Notes: generated by a model not told the origin, from the sequence alone. Counted from the first letter of the stretch, positions 1 to 8,482 are shown. The stretch is DNA of 64,000 nt from CAWDMN01 sp963803155 (GCA_963803155.1 CAWDMN010000049.1:1-64000), one strand, 5' to 3'. Made by a program: numbers and translations.

Positions 1-2
1 GG

Positions 3-179
3 TTGACGCATCGAGTCAGTTACTGGAAGAACAGCGATCAGCGCCAGCGTTGGATAGCCACGTCGCTCCTGCAAATTGAGCCCGGGCTAAGAAAGGTGAA
101 AGGCTTTCGTCATCTAAAAGCCCTTCGCAAAGCCATGAAAAAGGAAAGTCATCCAAAATCGGATCAAGCAGCCGCTTGA
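3..179 (+). CDS. Transposase, C-terminal end (cut by window edge)
   Basis: Reading frame open from base 3 to the TGA at 177-179, giving 58 residues. The segment with HRVSYWKNSDQRQRW, then IEPGLRKVKGFRHL, is basic and aromatic-rich and resembles the extreme C-terminus of bacterial DDE transposases. I cannot assign the IS family; a mutator/IS256-like type is a guess. It lies on the strand opposite the integron cassettes, and its last 16 bases overlap the 3' end of the neighbouring convergent gene. It may therefore mark where an IS truncated the distal end of the cassette array. The missing 5' part lies outside the window, so intactness is unknown. Confidence 0.6.
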   Translation: MTHRVSYWKNSDQRQRWIATSLLQIEPGLRKVKGFRHLKALRKAMKKESHPKSDQAAA

Positions 180-1306
180 GGCTTATGCTCATTTTCAACT
201 AAAAAAGGGCTTGACCCCCCGACCCCGGCTTGAGCGATAGATTCATTCTTTCCTGATCTAATAGCTATCTTCAATACATCCATTTCCGACAAATGTGACA
301 ATCCAATCTTTTTCGCCTCAGTGAGAAAGTCATTGTATTCCTCCTTTGTTCTAAATCTAGGACTAGGAGAAGAAGCACCACCTAGCAAGAATCCAATCCG
401 GTAAGCTGATGCTGCTTTAGAAGAATAATTCTTCCCAATTTCTTGAAATATTGAATTATAGCCATGAGTGATTATGTCAAAAGATAGATTCAGTCGTTTT
501 ATATAGGGCATCATTTTTTCAGCGGGAGCAGAAAGAAGCTTCGTAATGAAAATAGGATCTCCGGATACTGTATTAGCAATTGTTAGAAAATGAGAAGACC
601 AATAACCTAAAAGGGCGCAATTTGGTTCAGATTTGCTGTATTCTTCTGAAGGCTTCAAATGTGAATACTTTCCCAGGCTTGTCTCCATTAGGTCGCCCAT
701 CGTCATATTTTTTCTTGTTCGGGATGATGATCCTCCCGCATTTCTATTGAGGAATTCAATAGTGTCACTGAGGGCATTCCATACTGAAGCAGTTACGGCG
801 TTAGGATCTCTCGCAGATTTTTCAATGGATACACGAACCTGCTTCAGGATGTTTGTAGCTTGTGAGATACCAAGGTTTTTCATTCCCAACTCCAACATAT
901 CCAAGTCCTTCTCATCGGGTAGATTCCTGGGAAAAGCGAGGGCAATTATGGTTTGGCCTGTCTGGAATAGATGCAGAACCCTTTCAGCGCAATATTCAGC
1001 TATCGCTTTGTCGATTTTGCTGTAGTCTCCTTGAAGCTTATTCGCGATCCCAACAGCTTTCGCGTATTGGAGGATAGTATCAGCAGCGTCAGCCAAAACG
1101 TCTTCAACCAGCAAACCACTGACATTTTCTGACAATTTCAGAGCTCCATGGTATGCACCAAGCATGCAATAATATGCATCATTGGTTCTTGGAGAAATTT
1201 CTTTTAGTCCCGTGATTCGACTTTCACGAGGGTGGCCGGCTTCCAATTTTTTGAGTGATGATTGAATCTTATCTTTCTTTCCAAAAATCTTACTGAAAAG
1301 TCCCAT
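164..1306 (-). CDS. Hypothetical protein, most distal cassette gene
   Basis: 380 residues, not recognised. It begins MGLFSKIFGKKDK, a short amphipathic basic N-terminus often seen in soluble or membrane-peripheral proteins. The remainder is mostly helical in character, without signal peptide or clear transmembrane segment, and I see no catalytic motif. A good Shine-Dalgarno (GGGAGGTGAC) sits just before the ATG, supporting the start. The C-terminal residues are encoded within the convergent transposase tail, so the original 3' end and its own attC may have been replaced. It is AT-richer than its surroundings, as cassette genes often are. It sits downstream (in array direction) of the attC at 1333-1395, making it the last recognisable cassette. 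Confidence 0.65.
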   Translation of the reverse strand: MGLFSKIFGKKDKIQSSLKKLEAGHPRESRITGLKEISPRTNDAYYCMLGAYHGALKLSENVSGLLVEDVLADAADTILQYAKAVGIANKLQGDYSKIDKAIAEYCAERVLHLFQTGQTIIALAFPRNLPDEKDLDMLELGMKNLGISQATNILKQVRVSIEKSARDPNAVTASVWNALSDTIEFLNRNAGGSSSRTRKNMTMGDLMETSLGKYSHLKPSEEYSKSEPNCALLGYWSSHFLTIANTVSGDPIFITKLLSAPAEKMMPYIKRLNLSFDIITHGYNSIFQEIGKNYSSKAASAYRIGFLLGGASSPSPRFRTKEEYNDFLTEAKKIGLSHLSEMDVLKIAIRSGKNESIAQAGVGGSSPFLVENEHKPQAAA

Positions 1307-1332
1307 TTGTCACCTCCCTATTCTTCTATTAA

Positions 1333-1395
1333 CGCATAACTTTGAGCTTCAGCCGCGGCCGTACTCGGCCGTCGGCTGAAAGCTGCTCGTTGGCG
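1333..1395 (-). other. attC site (integron cassette recombination site)
   Basis: The right-hand core GTTGGCG is at 1389-1395 and a degenerate inverse core (CGCATAAC) is near 1333. The two arms pair through TTCAGCCG/CGGCTGAA around a CGGCCG hairpin. It has the imperfect-palindrome geometry of attC sites. It separates the 380-residue cassette from the isomerase cassette. Confidence 0.65.
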
Positions 1396-1864
1396 GGTTC
1401 TTTCCGCTTGCCAGTGATGCCGGAATTCTGGATTTACTTCCAGATGACATTGTTCCTCTCTTCCGATGCCGCCTTTGTTTTTCGCGGACGAAATCCTTTC
1501 AAGCTTCCATAGCTCTTGACCGCGATTATATTAAAAGCCTACACCGGGTAAGGAAACATCCGTATATTCTCATGCGTGGGGCCGTGCACATGGACGTGCG
1601 CGGCTCCGCACGTAAGTGGAAAGAGTGGCGGACAGGACGTCCCTGTGGGGCGATCCCATTGCGATCGGCGCGATCAGCCATGATTTCATACCCGTATGAA
1701 ACGATCTGAATAAGCAGCGCGTCTCCGCCTTCCTTGCTCCCCTTTTCTAAAAGCCTTTTTTTGATGTTAAAAAAGGGCTTTTAAGGCCCAAAAACAACCC
1801 CTTTTTCGGCTGACCTGATCTTCCCGTGCGGATCTTGCTTGGTCCGACCCCCATCGACGCCGGC
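1396..1864. other. Non-coding stretch inside a cassette
   Basis: No convincing reading frame on either strand. It holds a terminator-like hairpin (1749-1783) and a small GC-rich hairpin near 1585-1615 (GTGCGCGGCTCCGCAC). It probably forms the long 3' untranslated part of the isomerase cassette, or the remains of a decayed cassette whose own attC is no longer recognisable. Confidence 0.5.
1749..1783. terminator. Terminator-like hairpin
   Basis: The inverted repeat AAAAGCC(T)n...(A)nGGGCTTTT has a GATGTT loop and runs of T or A on each side, so it could stop transcription from either direction. It lies about 80 bases beyond the isomerase stop codon. Confidence 0.4.
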
Positions 1865-2416
1865 CTAGCGTTGGCCGTCATCTCTTGGTCGTTTCTTGAG
1901 TACGTCACCGATGCAGCATCGTAACCAATACGTGAAGCGAATGGGTTGGACCGAGATCTCGTCTTCCAGTTGTCTCACTGAGATCCAACGCCAATCACTA
2001 ACTTCCTTCGGGTCCGGTTGCGGCTTTCCATGCCAATAGCCAACCATTATATGATCGTACTCGCTTTCAACTAGACCTTCACCAAGGTCAGCATGGTAGG
2101 TGAGTTGAAAAATCTCTTGCAAGTCGCAACGAATCCCCATTTCTTCCCGCAACCGCCGGCGAGCGGCGTCCAATGGAGCCTCGCAAAGTCGTGGATGTGT
2201 GCAGCATGTATTCGACCAAAGGCCTGCCGAGTGGTATTTAGTGCTAGCTCTCTTCTGAAGGAGCAAGTCATCTCCATTGAAGATGAACACCGAGACCGCG
2301 CGATGAAGAGCTCCTGTGACATGCGCCTCCAGCTTTTCCATCGTTCGAATTGTTCCATCGCGATTCAGCACCTCGCGTCCATCCTTGTCCACAAGGACCA
2401 CGCGCTCTTTCTCCAC
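1865..2416 (-). CDS. idi: Isopentenyl-diphosphate delta-isomerase, type 1 (Nudix fold)
   Basis: 183 residues, the usual size for bacterial type 1 enzymes, which interconvert isopentenyl and dimethylallyl diphosphate in isoprenoid synthesis. Family hallmarks are visible: LHRAVSVFIF, the active-site cysteine context TKYHSAGLWSNTCCTHPR, the Nudix-like RRRLREEMG, and the ESEYDHI motif with the catalytic acidic residues. Start is GTG at 2416, preceded by AGGAGGTGAGGCGAG. The gene lies in cassette orientation between degenerate attC sites. An isoprenoid housekeeping enzyme carried as an integron cassette is unusual. The Cys, His and Glu signatures look intact, so it is probably functional. Confidence 0.9.
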   Translation of the reverse strand: MEKERVVLVDKDGREVLNRDGTIRTMEKLEAHVTGALHRAVSVFIFNGDDLLLQKRASTKYHSAGLWSNTCCTHPRLCEAPLDAARRRLREEMGIRCDLQEIFQLTYHADLGEGLVESEYDHIMVGYWHGKPQPDPKEVSDWRWISVRQLEDEISVQPIRFTYWLRCCIGDVLKKRPRDDGQR

Positions 2417-2649
2417 CTCGCCTCACCTCCTGAATCGCCGCTGTGTGCGCAGTCGCACGGCAGAACTCGAGAATCGGCCTACGAGTCTGTAGAATAAGTC
2501 CTCGATCGAGCAAAATCGGAATTTCGGGGGGTTACAAAACCATTCCCAAGCACGAGATCGTCGATTGTAGGGCTTCCTGTGAGGTCGTTTTTTTTGACTT
2601 TTTCCCCAAAATGTGACCGGAGGACTTTTTCCACAGATTCAACGACCGC

Positions 2650-2769
2650 GCCTCAGCCGCCACGGCCAGAATGATTTTGAGACAAAGAATACCTTCGAAT
2701 GTGCAAATGCCCTTGAAAGAAACTTCTGGTCCGTCAGCTGACGGATCGGCTGGAGGCCGCTTGTTGGCG
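2650..2769 (-). other. Degenerate attC-like site
   Basis: The right core GTTGGCG is at 2763-2769. The left end starts GCCTCAGCCGCC at 2650, a sequence shared with the left end of the attC at 6674. The site contains the palindrome GTCCGTCAGCTGACGGA (2729-2745). It is unusually long and the core is imperfect. The 230 bases to its left, up to the isomerase start, show no gene. Confidence 0.4.
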
Positions 2770-2778
2770 GTTTCAGTG

Positions 2779-3294
2779 TTAAAATCCCTGACGATCGCCT
2801 GGGACAGGCATGCCTGAGTAGTGCACGTGGACCAAACGCCAGGTATCGCCGAGCTTTCGATAGATCTGCGTTTCGCGACCATGGGTTGTCAGGGGGGCGC
2901 CGTCCTTCCGCAACTTGGCGGCGAAGTCCCAATAGAACTCGGCCCATGCGGTATCTCCATAGCAGTGAATGGTGAGGTCCTTGACCAGGAGCTTTCGCTC
3001 CGAGAAGGTCTGGCCCATCAACTGCTCATAGACGTTGACTTTGATTGCCTCCCATCCATGCTCGTGACCCCTCGGATGAATGAAGGATATGCCCGGTGTC
3101 TGTGCCCAGATTGTGGCAGCGAGGGTTGTGTCCGCCGCGCTTACTGATTTTGCGTATGCGTCGATCAGCCTGCGTATGGCCATCTCATCGGAATTGGCTG
3201 CAGTAATTGACGTCTTCATCGCAGCGCCCGTCGTACCTCCTGCGCAAAAAAGGAACCACACAAGAGCAAATCCAACGATCCACCTTGAATTCAT
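2779..3294 (-). CDS. Exported NTF2-like (SnoaL/DUF4440) protein
   Basis: 171 residues with an N-terminal signal peptide (hydrophobic stretch GFALVWFLFCAGG, then a small-residue cleavage region). The mature part is an NTF2-like cone-fold domain: an N-terminal helix with AIRRLIDAYAKSV, the middle strands, and a C-terminal HGRETQIYRKLGDTWRLVHVH motif typical of SnoaL/DUF4440 ketosteroid-isomerase-like proteins. Start is well supported by GAGGAGGTCAG before the ATG. Such proteins bind or isomerise small ligands, but the substrate cannot be read from the sequence. It lies between attC sites as a single-gene cassette. Confidence 0.8.
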   Translation of the reverse strand: MNSRWIVGFALVWFLFCAGGTTGAAMKTSITAANSDEMAIRRLIDAYAKSVSAADTTLAATIWAQTPGISFIHPRGHEHGWEAIKVNVYEQLMGQTFSERKLLVKDLTIHCYGDTAWAEFYWDFAAKLRKDGAPLTTHGRETQIYRKLGDTWRLVHVHYSGMPVPGDRQGF

Positions 3295-3322
3295 CTGACC
3301 TCCTCTTGCTCCACAGCAGCTC

Positions 3323-3416
3323 GCCTAACGTTCCCGTTCACCGGGCGCGGGCAACGGCACTGAAAGAAACCATATGAACTGCCCTGCCCGCGCTCCGGTG
3401 CAACGGGTTGTTGGGT
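3323..3416 (-). other. attC site
   Basis: Inverse core GCCTAAC at 3323-3329 and core GTTGGGT at 3410-3416. Long complementary arms (GTTCCCGTTCACCGG / CCGGTGCAACGGG and GCGCGGGCA / TGCCCGCGC) surround an unpaired middle. Confidence 0.85.
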
Positions 3417-3448
3417 GGTTCGCTGGCTCTGCTAAATTCATTACACAG

Positions 3449-4744
3449 CTACAAGTTCAATGAAAGCGGCTTCGAAGGTGCAACACCACGGAACCTGCTC
3501 TTCCCGTTTACGATTAACTCTACGTTTCCGGGGAAGTTTAAACCAGCAGGGCCGAAATTCACTTCGATCTGCTTCGCATCCCAAGTGCGGATTCGAACCG
3601 TGGAACCCTCAATCCAGCATTCGAACTTTACACGTGGTTCCGCCTGAGGATATGCATCGGGATAAATTCTTGGAATGGAGATCCCCCAGATGCCACGATG
3701 CTGGGGTGTATCCACAATAAATGAGAAATGTTTGGGAATCCGCCGAGTGTGCTGCAATAACCAAGCCTCTAACGCTGCTGCATCCTCCGCGCGATAGTTA
3801 TGTCCGACCCCTGGTGCGACCACGACCTTCGGAAAATTACCCACCGCAGTCAACGAAGTTCGAAAGTTTTCGAAGGACGACCGACGTTCCTTGTCCGCAT
3901 CACCGCCCCACAGATAGAAGGGTACATTGCTTGCATTAGCGACCAGACCCAAGGCATACGGAGCGCCAACCGGGTTGCCGGCCATGATGCCGACAGCCGC
4001 CCATAAATCGGGCGTGCGTTGGGCGATGGACCAAGCATCGTCACCTCCCCACGAATGGCCGGAAAGATACCAACGGTTCGGGTTAAGGGTTGCGAAGCTC
4101 TTTACATCGTCGATTGCCTCCCATATGTCAGGCTCCGATCCGTTCTCATTTCTCCACTCACCGTTACCACGTAACCAGGGAACGATAGCGATCAGCTCAG
4201 CGTTTCTTGTCTCGTTCTCCTTTAGCCGCCGGAATGTGTAACTGACATACGCGAGTGGGATGTCTGGACTTCTGCCGTGCAACTGTACGTGAAGCGGATA
4301 AGCTTTTCGCGCATCCCAATACGGGGGCAGACTCACTGTATAGAATTGAACCGTGCCGTCACTTGCCGAAAGCCGCGCGAGGGTCAGAGAACGTCTGCCA
4401 TCCACGAGATAGGGTTCGGCCCTTTCACCATCGCCATTTAAACCTGATTCGATTGTAGTCAGGTATCCAAGCAGCTCTTTTGCTCGACCGTATTTGTCCC
4501 CTCCGGCAAGCTCCAGCTTCAAGACATCTTCTTCACTTAGAGCGAGAACAGATCTGAGATGTCTTGCAAACAGATCTGGTTGAGGTTTACTCAATAATGC
4601 CTCGATGTGAGCTCGGATCCGCGAGAGCCCGGCTTGGGCAGTAACTGGTCCTGGAGACGGATCGGCACTCGATACTGCGCACGAAACCAAGGAGAGAATT
4701 ACTGCGAAGCTGACTGCTCGAATCTTTTGTTTCCAGTTATCCAT
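3449..4744 (-). CDS. Secreted alpha/beta-hydrolase (esterase/PHB-depolymerase type)
   Basis: 431 residues from the ATG at 4744, which follows a CGGAGC ribosome site and opens a signal peptide (AVSFAVILSLVSCAVSSA). A longer frame reaches 4813 but would start inside the attC. The catalytic region shows LHVQLHG (oxyanion strand), the nucleophile elbow GHSWGG, an aspartate-containing strand LWGGDAD and the catalytic histidine in GVGHNY. This fits exported esterases acting on ester-linked or polymeric substrates. A C-terminal beta-rich extension of about 90 residues follows the catalytic domain. The substrate is not predictable. It is a single-gene cassette between attC sites. Confidence 0.8.
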   Translation of the reverse strand: MDNWKQKIRAVSFAVILSLVSCAVSSADPSPGPVTAQAGLSRIRAHIEALLSKPQPDLFARHLRSVLALSEEDVLKLELAGGDKYGRAKELLGYLTTIESGLNGDGERAEPYLVDGRRSLTLARLSASDGTVQFYTVSLPPYWDARKAYPLHVQLHGRSPDIPLAYVSYTFRRLKENETRNAELIAIVPWLRGNGEWRNENGSEPDIWEAIDDVKSFATLNPNRWYLSGHSWGGDDAWSIAQRTPDLWAAVGIMAGNPVGAPYALGLVANASNVPFYLWGGDADKERRSSFENFRTSLTAVGNFPKVVVAPGVGHNYRAEDAAALEAWLLQHTRRIPKHFSFIVDTPQHRGIWGISIPRIYPDAYPQAEPRVKFECWIEGSTVRIRTWDAKQIEVNFGPAGLNFPGNVELIVNGKSRFRGVAPSKPLSLNL

Positions 4745-4807
4745 AGATGGTCTATGCTCCGAGAATTCTCTAATCGTAATAGATGATTTGCGATCGATGA
4801 GGAAGAC

Positions 4808-4882
4808 GCCCAACGGTTCGCTTCACTCGCTTGGCCGAGCGCGTAGCGCGAAGGCCACGTCGAGTGCAAGCGGTTGTTGGGC
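4808..4882 (-). other. attC site
   Basis: Inverse core GCCCAAC at 4808-4814 pairs exactly with core GTTGGGC at 4876-4882. The inner arms (GGTTCGCTTCACTCG / CGAGTGCAAGCGG) are strongly complementary, around a GGCC...GGCC centre. Confidence 0.9.
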
Positions 4883-5028
4883 AGGCTTCAATGCCGCAAA
4901 CAGAAAATGCCCTCTTGTTTCTGTCCACTCCTCTCTGCATGGCGCTTCCATGACAAAGGCCATCGCTCCTTATGGCTTGCTCTCCCAAGCCCCGCCCAAT
5001 TCGACCTTCTTGTGAGCATCCAAACAGT

Positions 5029-5385
5029 CTATTCCAACCCCGTCTCCCACTCATAAGACTCGACAATAACCCAACTTGATGCGTCTAGTCTCGCTTCTAA
5101 TTGTTGCATGGCTTCGATGCTTTTGGCGTCCTGGCTTCGCGGGTCCTTAGCAAATGCTTTTCGACATTGTTCGTCCCAGGCTGCCGCTTCGCCCATGGTC
5201 AAGAGCAGGGCATAGTCTAAGTACCCGGGATTGCCAGTCTCGAACCAGCGCGAGCCATGCTTCTCGAATGAGCCATACTTTTCGAAGAAGTCGCTACGAT
5301 TCCACCACGCCGGAAATTCCATAATCCAGCCTGGCCGACCGTGTTCACGTGGGCATAGATAGATGCGTTCGCTGCGTGCAGGCAT
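5029..5385 (-). CDS. Hypothetical cassette protein
   Basis: 118 residues, not recognised. It is rich in aromatic residues (FPAWWNRSDFFEKYGSFEKH) and acidic in the C-terminal third. There is no signal peptide or membrane segment. The ribosome site before the ATG at 5385 is weak. It sits alone between two well-formed attC sites, the usual size and layout for an integron cassette of unknown function. The 145 bases between its stop and the attC at 4808-4882 hold nothing else. Confidence 0.55.
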   Translation of the reverse strand: MPARSERIYLCPREHGRPGWIMEFPAWWNRSDFFEKYGSFEKHGSRWFETGNPGYLDYALLLTMGEAAAWDEQCRKAFAKDPRSQDAKSIEAMQQLEARLDASSWVIVESYEWETGLE

Positions 5386-5426
5386 TGTTTTCTGAAGCGT
5401 GTTTCAAGGCATTTGGATCTCTGCCG

Positions 5427-5490
5427 GCCCAACGTCTGAGCTAAGCGGCCCGGCAGCGCCGGCGGGTCTGACTTGAGCGTATAGTTAGGC
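5427..5490 (-). other. attC site
   Basis: Inverse core GCCCAAC at 5427-5433 and core GTTAGGC at 5484-5490. The arms pair through CTGAGC and GCTCAAGTC-type segments on either side of a CGGC hairpin. Confidence 0.8.
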
Positions 5491-5565
5491 AATTAATCAC
5501 TCGATCCGCGAAGCATGAATAGTTCAAGTTCGGGAACAAATAGGCCCCTTAAATGTGTTATAAAA

Positions 5566-6108
5566 TTAGAGACCAGCTGGGATTTTTGAGTGCATCATTT
5601 CCCTTCGGTCCAACTTACGCCCATCCACTATAAAAGTTCCATCGCCAACTGCGTGAACAGTTCGCTTCTCCTTTCGTGAATTATCAAAGTACGCCGCAAC
5701 GCCTTCGAGGACGACGATATTGTGCTTCTTGACGATGTCGACAACTTTGCACTCGATATTCGCCATGCATTCTTTTATCAAGGGCGCTTTGACATGCTTT
5801 CCCTTCACGGGGGTCAGCATGAACTTTTCAAATTTGTCTGTATCAGCGCCGGAACATGTTCCCACTCCAACGACCTTATCAAGCATGTCAACAGTGGGAA
5901 TTGCAATAACACACTCCTTCGTTTTACGAAGAGCAGCAAAGGAATAGTTCCAGGGCCCAGTGGTCATGGCAAATATCGGCGTAAAGTCCACCACCATTGT
6001 CCACGAGATCGTCATTATATTGTTCTTCTTTCCGTCATGTGTCGTAACAAGAACAACTGGACCAGATTCAATCAACGTAAACGCTTTACTGATCTGCATT
6101 TTTCTCAT
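5566..6108 (-). CDS. Flavin reductase-like (FMN-binding split-barrel) protein
   Basis: 180 residues. The N-terminal GPVVLVTTHDGKKNNIMTIS and TTGPWNYSFAALRKTKECVI are the nucleotide-binding signature of the flavin reductase/DIM6-NtaB family, which binds FMN in a split beta-barrel and reduces it or uses it as cofactor. The C-terminal half carries IECKVVDIVKKHNIVVLEGV, also family-like. Start at 6108 has AGGAG about ten bases upstream; an alternative ATG lies three codons further in. It is cytoplasmic, with no signal peptide. It is a single-gene cassette between attC sites, and no partner oxygenase is nearby. Confidence 0.8.
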   Translation of the reverse strand: MRKMQISKAFTLIESGPVVLVTTHDGKKNNIMTISWTMVVDFTPIFAMTTGPWNYSFAALRKTKECVIAIPTVDMLDKVVGVGTCSGADTDKFEKFMLTPVKGKHVKAPLIKECMANIECKVVDIVKKHNIVVLEGVAAYFDNSRKEKRTVHAVGDGTFIVDGRKLDRREMMHSKIPAGL

Positions 6109-6134
6109 GTGCGCACACGCTCCTATCCTTGTTT

Positions 6135-6176
6135 GCCTAACATCACGGCTGAGGCGGTCCCATCGAGTTGTTAGGC
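6135..6176 (-). other. Short attC site
   Basis: Perfectly complementary cores GCCTAAC (6135-6141) and GTTAGGC (6170-6176) are only 42 bp apart, shorter than typical attC sites, with little inner pairing. It may be a deletion derivative. The bases from 6177 to 6312 contain no gene. Confidence 0.65.
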
Positions 6177-6312
6177 GGCCAGTGCTAGACGGCGGTCAGC
6201 GGGGGTCGACGAGGCGGCGCAGCTGGGCATCGGTCATTTGAACCGCCCGCCTGTCGCCCTTGTCTCCCCCACTCGAACGGGCTTTGCATTCCTGCAACAT
6301 AGATGTCGGGCC

Positions 6313-6657
6313 TCAGCTTACCCTCACAATATCGACCGAGATCTCCACCGCCGGAATCGTTCCTCTATTCTCAAGCCAGTGTGTGGTGTTCTTATCCTCG
6401 GGCCAGCCGACTCCGGGCCCATACTCCTTGGCCACTCCGTTTCGATGGTCAGTGATCGTCCCTTGCAGTATATAGACCATGCCCGGCCTGTCTTTATGGT
6501 CGTGAATCGGGCCGATGACGCCTCCAGGTTCGATGGTGAACATACGCATTCGAAGTTGGCGCCCTGTCATGCCCTCGATTTCAGGGCCAAGGTCGAGCGC
6601 CGCTAGCAGGTTCACCGTGATACCTTTCGTCTCAGGTGCCGCCTGTTCATTTCTCAT
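6313..6657 (-). CDS. Small cupin-domain protein
   Basis: 114 residues forming one cupin barrel. Motif 1 includes GPIHDHKDRPGMVYILQG (two histidines and a glutamate-position replacement) and motif 2 is GWPEDKNTTHWLENRG with a histidine. The metal-binding histidines are largely conserved, so it probably binds a divalent metal. The catalytic role, if any, is unknown. A strong AAGGAGACC precedes the ATG. It is a single-gene integron cassette. Confidence 0.8.
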   Translation of the reverse strand: MRNEQAAPETKGITVNLLAALDLGPEIEGMTGRQLRMRMFTIEPGGVIGPIHDHKDRPGMVYILQGTITDHRNGVAKEYGPGVGWPEDKNTTHWLENRGTIPAVEISVDIVRVS

Positions 6658-6673
6658 CGTGGTCTCCTTCTAT

Positions 6674-6744
6674 GCCTCAGCCGCCTGTCGATTCCGCTCA
6701 CCAGCGCGCGCTTCTTGCGCGTCTGGTGGAGTGGATTGTTGGCG
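6674..6744 (-). other. attC site (one core degenerate)
   Basis: Core GTTGGCG is at 6738-6744; the left end GCCTCAG replaces the expected inverse core. The inner hairpin is CACCAG, GCGCGC, TTCTT, GCGCGT, CTGGTG. Its loop region GCGCGCGCTTCTTGCGCGT is repeated at the attC-like site at 48349-48397. Confidence 0.65.
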
Positions 6745-6774
6745 TCAGTGTTGGTCATTTGCGATCGGTTCAAG

Positions 6775-8109
6775 CTATTTTTTGAGTCGTGATATCTTGA
6801 GAAGAGCAGAAAGCAAACTTTTTTCACGCGGTACAGCTTTGGGTTCCAGGTCTTCCATTTCTTGGCCAACTTCAACGTCGATGGAAGGAGATTTTTTGAT
6901 GGCGAGGATTTGAGAGGGATAGACACTGCGATGTCCGGTGATCAGGAAACTGATGACACAGGCAACGGCTGCATAAGGGGCAATAGCCTGCCCGAACATT
7001 TCCATCGCCATAATGCTGGCTGCAATGGGAGTGTTGGCCGCTCCCGCCAAAAGGCCCACAAGTCCTAATGCCGCAAAGGTAGCCAGATCTAGATGAAAAA
7101 TAGTGGCAAAAAGACTCCCCGAACTGGCTCCAATGAAGAATATAGGAGTGACTATCCCGCCGCTACCCCCGAAATTCAATGTGATAGTGGTAAAAAGACT
7201 TTTCAAGATAAAAGCGTACCAAGGAATCGCCTGTCCATTTAATGAGTCTTCGATGGTTAAGAGCCCCAGGCCCAAGAATTGTCTGGAGAAAATCAGGGCC
7301 AAAAGCACCAAAGCAGCACCACCACAAATTGACTTCAACAATTTTGATAAGTGGATTTTTTCTGCAAGTCTTTCCCCAGCCCGCATCATCTCAACAAAGA
7401 AGAAGGAACATAAACCGAAGAAAATGCCCGCTGCTACTACTTTTAAGAAGAAAGATTCGCTAAAGACGGGAGAAAAAGCAATCGGATGATGGAAGTATTT
7501 CACGCCAAGAGCGGCGGAAATTTGATAAGCCGTTATACCGGAAATAAAGGATGGCAATAAGACGTCATAGAGCAATCCTCCGACAAAAAGGACTTCCACT
7601 CCAAATATGGCTCCAGCGATGGGGGTGCCAAAGACCGAGGCAAATCCTGCACTGATCCCGCAGATGACCAATTTTTTACGATCATTGTCACCAAATTGCA
7701 TCACGTCGGCAAAGATGGATGCCAGCCCCGCACCAATCTGAGCGCAAGGTCCTTCCTTTCCTGCCGAGCCTCCTGTCACCAGGGTGACTACTGTGGCCGC
7801 CAGCTTGACAGGCACAACGGCTGCTTTGATTTTTCCTGATCGTTTATGAATAGCTTCGATGACTTTCTCTGTACCATGTCCTTCTGCCTCAGGAGCCAAA
7901 TGTTGGACCAGAATTGTGCTGATAAAAAAGGCCAGCGGCAAAAGTAGGAAGAAATAGTCATATTGGTGACTAAAGGATGTCCCTGCATTTAATACAAATA
8001 AGAACCCAGTCGTTGAAAATCCAACGATGGCTCCCACTATGGTCGCTAGAACGACCCATTTGAGAACGCTGACAAATAAGACTGATTGTTCGACAAGTCG
8101 TTTGGGCAT
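6775..8109 (-). CDS. CLC-family chloride channel/antiporter
   Basis: 444 residues with about ten hydrophobic segments, the normal length for bacterial CLC proteins in the inner membrane. Selectivity-filter motifs are visible: GSAGKEGP (family GxEGP, including the gating/proton glutamate), GFASVFGTPIAGAIFGVE, and FGGSGGIVTP for the GxFxP filter. It exchanges or conducts chloride or fluoride-like anions; the exact ion is not decided by these motifs. Start ATG at 8109 follows GAGATAAG. It lies between two attC sites whose cassette-start and R'' cores (GTTGGCG/CGCCAAC) match, so it is a true cassette gene. A polytopic membrane channel is large for a cassette. Confidence 0.9.
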   Translation of the reverse strand: MPKRLVEQSVLFVSVLKWVVLATIVGAIVGFSTTGFLFVLNAGTSFSHQYDYFFLLLPLAFFISTILVQHLAPEAEGHGTEKVIEAIHKRSGKIKAAVVPVKLAATVVTLVTGGSAGKEGPCAQIGAGLASIFADVMQFGDNDRKKLVICGISAGFASVFGTPIAGAIFGVEVLFVGGLLYDVLLPSFISGITAYQISAALGVKYFHHPIAFSPVFSESFFLKVVAAGIFFGLCSFFFVEMMRAGERLAEKIHLSKLLKSICGGAALVLLALIFSRQFLGLGLLTIEDSLNGQAIPWYAFILKSLFTTITLNFGGSGGIVTPIFFIGASSGSLFATIFHLDLATFAALGLVGLLAGAANTPIAASIMAMEMFGQAIAPYAAVACVISFLITGHRSVYPSQILAIKKSPSIDVEVGQEMEDLEPKAVPREKSLLSALLKISRLKK

Positions 8110-8224
8110 AACTTATCTCAATTCCATTTAACCAATCGACGTTAGAAAGTCAATTTCGAAAAATTTGACACAAGTCCTATTCTCGCTTAAATCGCCAATT
8201 GTCCGAGGGTCGGCAGTAATATCC

Positions 8225-8284
8225 CGCCAACGGATAGGGTGAGCCGCCGCGCTGTTTGCGGTCGGCTCGACTCAAGTGTTAGGC
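8225..8284 (-). other. attC site
   Basis: Inverse core CGCCAAC at 8225-8231 and core GTTAGGC at 8278-8284, with GTGAGCCG / CGGCTCGAC-like inner arms and a short GC hairpin. Confidence 0.8.
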
Positions 8285-8296
8285 GAGGAGAATACC

Positions 8297-8434
8297 TTGC
8301 AAAAACCTGAAGAATCGGATGAAGTTTGTTACACCACCGACGGCGTAGCTGTTCACTTTACGAAAGATTGTGTGGAAAACTGCTACCGCGATAGGATAGA
8401 GAGACAAAAGGCCCCTCTGTGCCAATATAGTTGA
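8297..8434 (+). CDS. Possible small ORF truncated by the IS
   Basis: A TTG-initiated frame of 45 residues follows GGCGAGGAG and contains four cysteines (DEVCYTTDGV, KDCVENCYRD). Its stop codon is supplied by the first bases of the IS3-like element, so it would be a truncated + strand gene in the 3' part of a - strand cassette. The composition looks protein-like, but the short length keeps this tentative. No matching continuation is certain beyond the other IS end. Confidence 0.25.
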   Translation: MQKPEESDEVCYTTDGVAVHFTKDCVENCYRDRIERQKAPLCQYS

Positions 8435-8482
8435 GACATCTGCCCCCGGTTAAATTAGAGTAGAGGGCAGAAAGAACAAACC

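Noticed and set aside
633..1025. + strand frame opposite the 380-residue gene
   Set aside because: Antisense shadow with no ribosome site or protein-like motif.
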